Of a stretch of 64,000 bases of DNA, positions 54,901 through 64,000 are shown one piece after another (positions within the stretch are counted from its first letter, which is position 1; every line of letters starts with the position of its first letter). Under the pieces are notes generated by a model that did no database searches, had not been told where the DNA came from, and was given only the letters and a program-made list of their open reading frames with translations. Location of the stretch: positions 1,339,862 to 1,403,861 of the forward strand of contig JABAKD010000024.1 in assembly GCA_012845835.1 (NCBI GenBank). Direction: 5' to 3'. The DNA comes from Undaria pinnatifida (taxonomy: Eukaryota > Sar > Phaeophyceae > Laminariales > Alariaceae). A program made the translations under genes and the position numbers.

Positions 54901-56290
54901 ACACGTATTTAACGCATGATGTTGCGGTGACGACATCAACACAAATGTGGCAGTCAAACATCATGAGCAACATGGGGTTGTACGGCACCACCCACTCGTT
55001 TCCTATCCTAACACTTTTCCATTGGTTGTTTACTCTCATTCTTATGGTCGGGTTATCACCGTTCTTCCTCCGAGTATATTCTGCCCGTCCAGTTTTGTCG
55101 TTGACGGTTGCAATGCTTCTGAATGGTTGCGGAAAGTACTTGTTACAACACTTTTTGTTCGGGTGACGGTTTACTTGCATGCATGGAGCACTCATGTTTC
55201 CAACTGCCCCACACGGCTTGTGTATCATGTATTTGAGTACCTTTTCACGTAGTTTTCCTCCTGCTATGTTTTCGTCAGGCAGCTGAGCCCACACCCATTT
55301 GTCCATTTCGTTTAGGGCATCAGGGCCTGCATTTTTGAAGGTCATGAGAATGTGAGCGTGAGGGTACCCCCTCTTTTGGAATTCCGTCACCGCTAAATGG
55401 CTGTCGTAAGCGCCAAAAATTTTGCCAGACTTTAAAACCTTCATAATTTCTTTCATCTTCAATTTGAAAACACGACAACATAGATCAGGACGATCATAAG
55501 CACTTTGTCCTGGCAGCAAATTTTCTTGCACCTCTTTCCAATCCGCATTGAAAGTTACGGTGATGAACAAATGCGGTCTTCCTCGCCTGTTCACGATGCA
55601 TAGAGCGTCTTCTGTATCACTTTTACGCTTGGCAGGTGAGCCAGGGTGAGAAGCAGGAAGCAATTTACCGGGTTGTTCATGAGGTTGGGCGTCTTGAATG
55701 GACCGGTTGGAAGCAAGCCTATGCTGCATGTCACTATTTTCGACGAAATTCAAACGCTCTTCTTCCATTCTGCTCAAAGAATCACAGACCCATTCCTGAG
55801 CGATTCGGCAGTTAATCTTAAATATCGGCTCCGAAAGAATACGCTGCCTACAGTAGAAGGGAAACGTTACGGCTTCGGTGTTTGACCGGTTCATTGTTTT
55901 AGATTTGAACGGCGGGTTCTCTTTGTAGTTACCCTTACTCCAACCTGCTTCTCCATGCAAAAACAGCAGGGGGAACTGTAGCGTTTCATATGCAGAGCTC
56001 CAAAGCGGCAGGAAGCGTGGTTTGTTATCTGGGCTGTTCCTTGGATAGGTGATAACTGCTCGCGGCGCATCATTTTGATTCCCTGAGGTAAACACTAAAG
56101 CTGCTATTTCATTTGCACTCGGATTCTCGCCCAACACTGGTCCATCATTAACTCTGCTAACTTCACTGAACTCTATAAAAGGCGCACTGGACTCTGACGC
56201 TGATGTGTTTAATATTGTGTCTACGGCAGACCTGTATTCTCGAGCCCACCTAATCTCGCTGTTCACGTGGGATCTTAAGAGTGCCTGCAA
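51947..56290 (-). CDS. Helitron Rep/helicase with C-terminal OTU protease domain
   Basis: 1,447 codons without introns. The Rep (HUH) domain has RGYPHAHILM at residues about 308-316 and the two-tyrosine motif CVKYVFKYCHKG at 459-470 (Y462, Y466). The PIF1-like SF1B helicase has Walker A DAPAGTGKT at 811-819, IIWDELPM at 891-898, SGDWRQTGP at 929-937 and a late VTVNRSQGQTL motif at 1190-1200. An OTU cysteine-protease domain follows from about residue 1296, with DGACGFRG (D1304, C1307) and SRHYSSL (H1429). The frame opens without an ATG, because its N-terminal part lies in the upstream ORF in a different frame. Rolling-circle transposition is the established role of this protein family; the OTU function is unknown. 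Confidence 0.93.
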   Translation of the reverse strand: MQALLRSHVNSEIRWAREYRSAVDTILNTSASESSAPFIEFSEVSRVNDGPVLGENPSANEIAALVFTSGNQNDAPRAVITYPRNSPDNKPRFLPLWSSAYETLQFPLLFLHGEAGWSKGNYKENPPFKSKTMNRSNTEAVTFPFYCRQRILSEPIFKINCRIAQEWVCDSLSRMEEERLNFVENSDMQHRLASNRSIQDAQPHEQPGKLLPASHPGSPAKRKSDTEDALCIVNRRGRPHLFITVTFNADWKEVQENLLPGQSAYDRPDLCCRVFKLKMKEIMKVLKSGKIFGAYDSHLAVTEFQKRGYPHAHILMTFKNAGPDALNEMDKWVWAQLPDENIAGGKLREKVLKYMIHKPCGAVGNMSAPCMQVNRHPNKKCCNKYFPQPFRSIATVNDKTGRAEYTRRKNGDNPTIRMRVNNQWKSVRIGNEWVVPYNPMLLMMFDCHICVDVVTATSCVKYVFKYCHKGDAFIRARIQGITSEVEQYRKTRYISAAEATWRLLGYHMVDRYPAVTKIHAHLEGEQQITYPKNATHDDRLEIAAQSQTHVLRYYMRPKNPCFSDLTILDYYEQYTITSPKKDDPPLEFAPLGKYLDGYKNIVSKRKNDDHVCRISFQSPAVGDLYYLRLLLHTIPARSFAELRTVQTDTGDPVVHPTFHDAARARGLITGDEEYSLCMEEASVFQVASQLRALFVTLILDGAPAPKLWRDFKDNLIEDFLLRLSTDDAIQAALCEIDLKLNQHGKCNEQVNLPKPMHPRTEFERMRDAFDPQTCAEYAELHEPRLTSEQSHIYKTVLDSVRADNGCPFMIDAPAGTGKTYTEKCISARLRGERKTVLIVASTGIAALQLPGGWTAHSMFKLPMDEAMSPTCVCNINTNTQRAELIRKADLIIWDELPMTHRYCIEALDRTLQDLMKNNKLFGGKTILFSGDWRQTGPIVKNGTATDTVDAAFISSPLWKHVKRMRLTKSQRDKDDPQYAAFVRAIGEGTHPTQSIDGTDMIALNNHNLDANDHFQLKYTTNFDELMNFVYPNVNEQSRNWDKRAILATTNNAIDRSNEAISDLRPGEYCTYLSSDTLISDETTPHTAFASPEHLHQLNVQGVPPHELCLKSDGLAMIVRNLNFSEGLINGQKCVVLAVSPNSRVLQVELLTETSPHPIVLIPRIGFRATVGRNGITFMRTQFPIRTSYSVTVNRSQGQTLTKIGLDLRSPAFGHGQLYVALSRAQNRQSIMCLLPQEHIVDGIPHTENIVYPPFTAAATGQAVTPPPYQPPNTSPPAPSNASSQPSSDSQTPPPTWTVVDEIGDGACGFRGIARRIYNDPNRHYQVRSEILQYMNENRNDPNLLNAISAGMNHELLQALGEPPQQYTSYDNYLSIMSHPRAYLGEPEIYACMQRYNIPINVTIGNNPRPNPQNADPSTIHLHYQPQSRHYSSLILNNPSTDHPPVAA

Positions 56291-57083
56291 TCCGTGAATC
56301 TAAATGTTGTGAGGAGGTTGTCTGTGCGAATTCGGAATCGAATATGTAAAACCTGGCACTGTTGTTAACATTTTGGTTTTGATACTTCTCCTGTAAGTCG
56401 AAAATTCTATGGTATGCTTTACCATGGAGAGTAAGCATTGTCGGTGGTTTTCCTTGAGTCCACGATCGGTTTTCTATGCCTCCTGCTCCCAAAGCTGTGA
56501 AACTAAATAACCCGTTATATGCCCTTTGTGATTCGCGAAAACGTGCGGTTTGGAAGAGCGATAACAATGTTTGTGGAATAGGTTTAAGCCGGTGAATGGC
56601 AGATCTCCCACGGTTACAACAGTTATAGGACCCAGACCGTTCCTCTTTCCATAGCACAGACCCACAGTGTTGGCACGTATAGTTACTTTCATGTAGCAAG
56701 CACGGGTACTTTAGTTCGTACGCCTCAAGTGGATACTCAAAGTTGGTGGAATTAAAGGCTTGCACACCAAGTCTTTCTTCTGAACCTTCCATGGAATTGG
56801 CAGCGGCAACGTCTCTAGGGTCGGGTCTTCGAGGGATGCGGTTTCTCATTCGATTAAAATGTTGAACAACGACGTCAGTCTCTGATTCAGAATCGCTGTC
56901 CAGGTTGTTACTGCGGAGATCACGTTCCATGTTATTAGTGTTCTGCGTTCGAGTTTCGTTTTGAAGGGTACGTCGTGAGCGCCGCCCCGCTAAAATGCAC
57001 GCGCGCCTACGCCTGCGCTCGCGGGCAATTTCAGCACGACGGGTATTTCGTTGCGAGCGAGTACATCGCTGATCGGTTGACAT
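56250..57083 (-). CDS. Helitron N-terminal ORF (zinc-finger part), frame-shifted from the helicase
   Basis: 277 codons starting at ATG 57083. A basic N-terminus is followed by an acidic linker and a Cys cluster (YTCQHCGSVLWKEER ... YNCC). Next come the segments RAYNGLFSFTALG and TMLTLHGKAYHRIFDL, typical of the region just ahead of the Helitron Rep domain. The downstream helicase frame starts at about 56299 and overlaps this one by some 47 bases, one base out of register. A single indel or programmed shift separates what should be one protein. Confidence 0.85.
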   Translation of the reverse strand: MSTDQRCTRSQRNTRRAEIARERRRRRACILAGRRSRRTLQNETRTQNTNNMERDLRSNNLDSDSESETDVVVQHFNRMRNRIPRRPDPRDVAAANSMEGSEERLGVQAFNSTNFEYPLEAYELKYPCLLHESNYTCQHCGSVLWKEERSGSYNCCNRGRSAIHRLKPIPQTLLSLFQTARFRESQRAYNGLFSFTALGAGGIENRSWTQGKPPTMLTLHGKAYHRIFDLQEKYQNQNVNNSARFYIFDSEFAQTTSSQHLDSRIAGTLKIPREQRD

Positions 57084-57160
57084 GGAAGGTTAAAGTTTCA
57101 AGTTCGCGTTCAGATAAAAGGTTTAGGGGAGCGCTTTGCCCGGTTGATCTTGAGCTCACC

Positions 57161-59115
<1,955 letters not shown>

Positions 59116-59304
59116 GTCTACTGCGAGGGGAGCGGCTGCTGTGTTGAATTGTGTGCGTGTGCGCGTGTTCGCGTCGGGCGGGTGTGCTGAGGCGACTAAA
59201 ACGAAGTTTGGTCGAAGTTTTGGTAAAGATCCAGAACCCACAGCAGCAGCAGCTACACCCCAGCTTCGTTGAGCGGCATCGTTGAGGTTGCGCTTGCTCT
59301 CGTT

Positions 59305-60226
59305 ACCCGCGATCGACCTACTACGTGAAAGCTGCGCGTGCAACAAACCTCACCAGAGGTGAAATAGACGGTATACGTTCGGCTTTGGAGGGTGTGCGTG
59401 CCCATCCCCTCTCTGTGCTGACAACACACAACCTCAACGCCAATACTCCGCAAAACGGGACTGTCACTTTTTTGCGATCGGAAGCAAATGAAAGTGCAGG
59501 TTTGCTGCCGAAAGACGAAAGACGTCGGTTCTGCGGGGTTCGGCGCGCTTTTCACGACATTCCAACCCAGCAGGGACAATCGAGACCGCACGCAACGAGC
59601 CATTCTGTTCGCTAGGCCACCAGGTGCCGCATTGCGAAGGCGCGAGCCTGGCCGTGCGTCTGGGAGCGCGCTATGAGGGCGCGAAGTTAACGTACTGTTT
59701 TCAGAGGGGGTCGAATTTCCCCGCTGCGCTGTGAGCGACCCAGTCCTGAAGATCCCGATTCCCGTACCCGCGATCGACCTACTACGTGAAAGCTGCGCGT
59801 GCAACAAACCTCACCAGAGGTGAAATAGACGGTATACGTTCGGCTTTAGAGGGTGTGCGTGCCCATCCCCTCTCTGTGCTGACAACACACAACCTCAACG
59901 CCAATACTCCGCAAAACGGGACTGTCACTTTTTTGCGATCGGAAGCAAATGAAAGTGCAGGTTTGCTGCCGAAAGACGAAAGACGTCGGTTCTGCGGGGT
60001 TCGGCGCGCTTTTCACGACATTCCAACCCAGCAGGGACAATCGAGACCGCACGCAACGAGCCATTCTGTTCGCTAGGCCACCAGGTGCCGCATTGCGAAG
60101 GCGCGAGCCTGGCCGTGCGTCTGGGAGCGCGCTATGAGGGCGCGAAGTTAACGTACTGTTTTCAGAGGGGGTCGAATTTCCCCGCTGCGCTGTGAGCGAC
60201 CCAGTCCTGAAGATCCCGATTCCCGT
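59305..60226. repeat. 461-bp tandem duplication upstream of the Cys-rich gene
   Basis: Two units starting ACCCGCGATCGACCTACTAC at about 59305 and 59766. I saw one difference (GGCTTTGGAGG versus GGCTTTAGAGG). The proximal unit begins about 190 bp 5' of the ATG at 59115, so promoter DNA may have been doubled. Confidence 0.95.
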
Positions 60227-60270
60227 AATATTAGTTACCTCTATTACTCTTGGTGTTAACACACTTTTGC

Positions 60271-60547
60271 TTTCCAGCTTCTGGACAAGCCGTGGTCACA
60301 GGTGTCGACCCTTCTCCCCCCCCGTTCTCGCCTTCAGTTTATATCGCGCACAGGGTTCAGCAATCCCACTGCTCGTCGATTTTTCATCCAGTGTTGCTAA
60401 CCCACGCTCTCGCGCCTTCCGCAAGTCAAATTGTGTGCAAGAAAAAGTCCCCAGGAATTTATACGAGTTTGCACTCGGGGGGATTCGAACTCACGAAACT
60501 GATCTGTACCAGGCTCGAGGATAACCTGATAAGCCACCGGGGCGACC
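60271..60547 (-). mobile_element. tRNA-derived SINE-like copy
   Basis: On the minus strand it begins GGTCGCCCCGGTGGCTTATC with A-box TGGCTTATCAGG and B-box GTTCGAATC. The body blocks match the 38536 copy, ending at CTTGTCCAGAAGCTGGAAAG. It lies directly after the 461-bp duplication. Confidence 0.7.
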
Positions 60548-61495
60548 GCATTATGAGTAGTGCCAACTTCCCGTCTGGTGCCGCTGAAATCGATCGAACT
60601 CGCCGTAGCAGCATCTGCGATACACCCGCTAGTGCCGGGGTTAGGTATGCCGCCGGCATTGTTGCTCGGCACTCGGCATTGCCGTAAAGACGTAAAGACC
60701 AGCACCGCCGCGGAACATGTTTGTCCGCGCCGTACGTTCGTTCGTCTTCTATCGTACATTATTGACCGACCTCATCAATCAACTATCTTCTATTTTCGGA
60801 AACAGGGGCAGTTTTGGCAACAACCAAAGCAACCACAGCTACTACAAATATAAACACACACCCACTCATATAGAAATCGTCCGTCACGACTAACAAATGA
60901 CAACAACCCGTGCTTGTAAGCAGTGAGCAACCTCGCACCAAGACGGGGAAAACTGCAAAAATCCGCAGATCTGCCTGCTGCTGCTGCTGCTGCTGCTGCT
61001 CGTGCTGCTGCGGCACCGCACCAAGCGTCCCATGAGTTCAGGGCGGAATCAAAAATGCTAAAGAATTTTATGTTAATTTCCGATAAACAATACGGCGGTA
61101 GTGTGTAGAAAACAGAGACACAGGTATAGATTGAGATCGCAACCACGCCTAGGCTGAAAAAAAAATTAAATTGAACGGCATTTGAACACCCCGAAGCGGA
61201 GCCCCGACCCGAGCTACAACACTCTCGCAGTCAGGCTTGGCTCGAGCCAGGGAAAAGCAACATCGTTTGCCGGCGTTTGCTACAGATACCAATTGCTCGG
61301 ACGAAAAATTAGCTGCGGACTCCAGGCTTTGACAGCAGTTTGTTTGATACCAATATGGTTGGAAATGTAAGAAACGTATGGTTATTAATATCAATATCAA
61401 ATTATTCTTATATTTTAAACCATACTGACATGTACGGACTGCATGCGCTCCACATCTTTACTGAAAACAAGATAAAAACACTGGGGCGCCCGCAC

Positions 61496-61651
61496 CTGTC
61501 TCTTTGTCAAGTAACCAATCTGTACGTTGTCGACACGGCCTTTGGTCACGAACGCATCGATGTCCGCCTTGTCGCCCTTCACCGTGACTTTAGTCAGGAT
61601 GTTGGGGGGCGCAAGATACGGTCCCTCCTCCGCGCTACTCGCGTTGCCCAT
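61496..61651 (-). CDS. First exon of an unidentified gene, N-myristoylation-type start
   Basis: Fifty-two codons from ATG 61651 to donor CAG/GTGCGG, phase 0. It begins MGNASSAEEGPYLAPP; Gly2 with Ser6 fits the N-myristoylation consensus (not experimentally known here). The rest, VTVKGDKADIDAFVTKGRVD, looks like a compact alpha/beta segment. I found no downstream exon between 61.5 and 60.2 kb, where a CAG/GCA patch and the SINE copy lie, so the gene may be truncated or its next exon is unrecognised. Confidence 0.5.
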
Positions 61652-62347
61652 GCTCGGCTCCGCCTCCCCCCCCGGCTAGACGTCTTGTCTCGCTTGCTTT
61701 GCTCTCCCTCCGTGCTCTCCCTCCAAACCCACGGTGATATGCAACTGGTGCCTCTTCTCTTCTTTCCTCCAAAAATCTCCCGTATGTTTTTTGTTGACCG
61801 TGAACCAAAAACGACCCAAGGGCGACACCACAACACCGACAGCAGCAGCTTGCTGCCTCCAGTTCCGAGACGCCAGCCCTCCCGACTACTGCTGGCGGAT
61901 AAACGCGCCAACCCGAGGAACCGGTGATACGGTCGGGATAGCGGTGCGCTTCGTCGGGCCTGGCCGAAGAGTATAGACGGTTGGGTTCGCCCAGCGCAGC
62001 CCGCGCAGGACTCGTGCTGGAAACCACCCGGCCCCGCCCCCCTGCCGACAATCCAAACTAAACACGCCTTCGTGTGTATAACTCCTTCTTGACCACTACC
62101 ACACTCTGCAAGAAAAAGCTTTGAGCGAGGCTTCGTAATGATATCACGAGCAGCACGAGACAACAGCTTAGGGTCAGTGCTGGCTGTTCGCCGCTGCTGT
62201 CAACCCTCGGCGTATCATAGACCCGACTCTCTGCATCTTCGGACCGCCAGTCCGTATCCCGCCTCCGTGAGGGACAGGGCAACGCACTGGCTGCTGTGTA
62301 CTGCGTCTGTGCCCAACAGTCTCTCACGTCCTATAGAGCTCAGGAAC
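61652..62347. promoter_or_regulatory. Shared upstream region of two divergent first exons
   Basis: About 0.7 kb separates the minus-strand ATG at 61651 from the plus-strand ATG at 62348. No other exon was seen in it, so it probably contains both promoters. I could not identify a TATA box or another defined element. The role is inferred from geometry only. Confidence 0.35.
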
Positions 62348-62576
62348 ATGTGGAGGTCCTACGCATCAGCCGCAAGGCTCTCACGAAGGACATACGGTAG
62401 CTTCGAGGTGACACAGGCGCTCGGGCGTCGAGAGAGGGAGCCGCGGACGCAGGCGATTCAATGGCTGGCGGCGGCTGCGTGTGTACTCCTGGCCGGGTCA
62501 GAGTCGGCGAAAGATCAAAGGACGCATGCGGACAAGGCTTCTTCGTTGGCGAGCCCCGCTGGAGGCAACAATGGCG
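62348..62576 (+). CDS. First exon of an unidentified gene with mitochondrial-type N-terminus
   Basis: Seventy-six codons plus one base, from ATG 62348 to donor GGCG/GTGAGC. The start MWRSYASAARLSRRTYGSFE is rich in Arg, Ser and Ala and lacks acidic residues until the end, as in mitochondrial presequences. A hydrophobic run AIQWLAAAACVLLAG at residues 36-50 could be a membrane segment. The remaining exons must lie right of the window. The donor sequence is duplicated 36 bp downstream with GT changed to TT in the second copy. Confidence 0.5.
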
Positions 62577-62759
62577 GTGAGCTTTGGCTTTGGAAGCAGC
62601 AATGGTGGTTAGTTTTGGCTGTGAAAGCAGCAGCTGTCGTACGAGATGGGTTGTTGTACGGCGACTGCCGCTGTGGCGGTATCGGCATGGAAACTCAGAG
62701 CGAGCGTGTAGTGTGGTATGTACCCAAAACATAGCTGTTTGAGCAGTCAATACTGCCGT

Positions 62760-63790
62760 GGGCGCTTTCTGTACAGCAGTAGCAATAGCACAACGTGCCT
62801 GCAGTGTAGTTCGTACCTGCGTATCATGAGTCTTCATCCGTACCAGGTCTGCAGGTACACAACAGCAGCAGCAGGTAGAACAACGGGTCCGTAGGTCTAC
62901 TGGGAACGGCTACTGCTGTAGCACCTGGTACAGCGGTACGTGCGTATTCCTCTTGAGGCCCAGCCGGGTATTGCAACTTTGGCTTTACCTAAATTATTGG
63001 TGTAGTCTTGTCAATGAGCGCACAGCAGCACTACCTGGCACTGCTGTAGACCTGTACGAGCAGTGTCACTTGTCTACCAGGTACCAGGGTACAACGTTTG
63101 AGGGCGAGGTTCGGCCAGAAGCTGATGTTGTACAAGCAGCATTACGAGGCAGCATGTGGGTTGAGGTTGACTTCTGCGACTTTGCTGTGCTGCTGCTGTG
63201 GCAGGGTGTTGACTTAGAAGCTCAGAGAGAAAGAGCATATGGTGGGGTGCGTACGTAGAAGATTGTTGTTTGAACAACCAATGCGATATGCTGGCGACTG
63301 GCGTCCTTCAGCACCTGGTGCTATTGCCCTGTCCGGTATCAGGGTACTCGTACTCAACAGCAGCAGTAGGTATAGCAGGGGGCCCTGTAGGTCTACTGAC
63401 ATGACAGTTGGTACGATGTGTTGACGGCACTTCTGCACAGGGTACTACTGAAGATGGTATCATGATACTCTTACACAACACAGCAGTAGGTATGACAGTA
63501 GGCCCAGTAGGTCTACCGATGTGTCTATTGAAAGGCAACCTGATATGAAAATATACCCGTCCACAACAGCAGCAGTAGGCAGAGTTGGCCCAGTAGGTCC
63601 ACTGATATGACAATCAGTACGATATTATGACGGCACTTCTGCACCGGGTGCTATACCTGGTATCATGATACGAGGTACTCGGTACACAACACACCAGTAG
63701 GTATGGCTGTAGGCCCAATAGGTCTGCCATTGTGTCACATGAAAGGCTACCTGGTATCATGCTACCATGCGTATCATATCTTACGTACGA
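62760..63790. repeat. CAGCAGTAGGT / GTAGGTCTAC minisatellite field
   Basis: Degenerate units of roughly 100-210 bp share ACAACAGCAGCAGTAGG, GGCCCAGTAGGTCTACCG, GACGGCACTTCTGCAC and GGTATCATGATAC. TACCAGGTA palindromes occur in it. It occupies most of the presumed first intron of the 62348 gene. Confidence 0.8.
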
Positions 63791-63945
63791 GGACATTAAT
63801 TAGTGGTTCGGCGTCTGTTGCGCGCCGTACCAGGGCATTAATTAGTGGTTCGGCGTCTGTTGCGCGCAGCGCAACAGGCGGCGTAAGGCGTGTTGCGCGT
63901 TGCGCGCGCCGCAGGCGCGCATGCCCCACGCAGGGGCTCCCGCAG
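63790..63945. repeat. Direct repeat and GC-rich inverted repeats at the window end
   Basis: CATTAATTAGTGGTTCGGCG is repeated 42 bp apart; each copy leads into TCTGTTGCGCGC. The second is followed by its inverse AGCGCAACAG and more GCGCGC palindromes. Confidence 0.8.
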
Positions 63946-64000
63946 GGGGTCCTGGGAGGGCCGCCGGAGGCGAAAAAAATGCGATATATGCGAATATACG

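Noticed and set aside
59325-60076. Two identical 96-residue ORFs
   Set aside because: They are identical because the DNA was duplicated; there is no independent sign of coding such as synonymous bias.

Overview
The window is nuclear DNA of an intron-rich eukaryote. The genes have short, phase-consistent exons separated by long GT-AG introns (mostly 0.2-3 kb), proteins rich in Gly, Ser, Ala, Gln and charged repeats, and very many simple repeats. A large photosynthetic stramenopile such as a brown alga is my best guess, but that is an inference from gene style only; no taxonomic marker gene is present.

Region 1 (about 1.36-26.77 kb, minus strand) is one large gene. I could chain 22 exons with matching splice phases into about 1,723 residues ending at a stop codon at 1358-1360. 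The first visible 168 residues form a globin fold spread over four exons. A low-complexity Ser/Gly/Gln region follows (about residues 169-1006). Next comes a mostly alpha-helical part resembling HEAT/ARM-type repeats (about 1007-1686), and then a short basic tail. The residue expected to be the haem-ligating proximal histidine is a serine. The true 5' exon(s) were not found. The phase chain breaks by exactly one base, in exon 9, which contains a 14-base homopolymer.

Region 2 (about 26.8-51.6 kb) has no convincing host gene. It is a mosaic of short dispersed repeats: a 1,023-bp pogo/Tigger-like element with a TA target-site duplication, inverted-repeat elements that carry GGGTC pentamer arrays, tRNA-derived SINE-like copies with A and B boxes, several MITE-like families present many times, and minisatellites.

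Region 3 (51.7-57.1 kb, minus) is a nearly intact Helitron. It has a zinc-finger N-terminal ORF, then a Rep/HUH-Y2 plus PIF1-like helicase ORF with a C-terminal OTU protease domain; the two are separated by a +1 frame change. Its start codon lies only 77 bp beyond the stop codon of a three-exon host gene for a 235-residue Cys-rich protein (57.16-59.12 kb, minus). A recent 461-bp tandem duplication and a SINE copy lie directly upstream of that gene.

Region 4 (60.5-64 kb) has two divergent first exons about 0.7 kb apart: one on the minus strand with an N-myristoylation-type start, and one on the plus strand with a mitochondrial-presequence-like start. A minisatellite-rich intron follows the second, and a GC-rich inverted-repeat patch closes the window.
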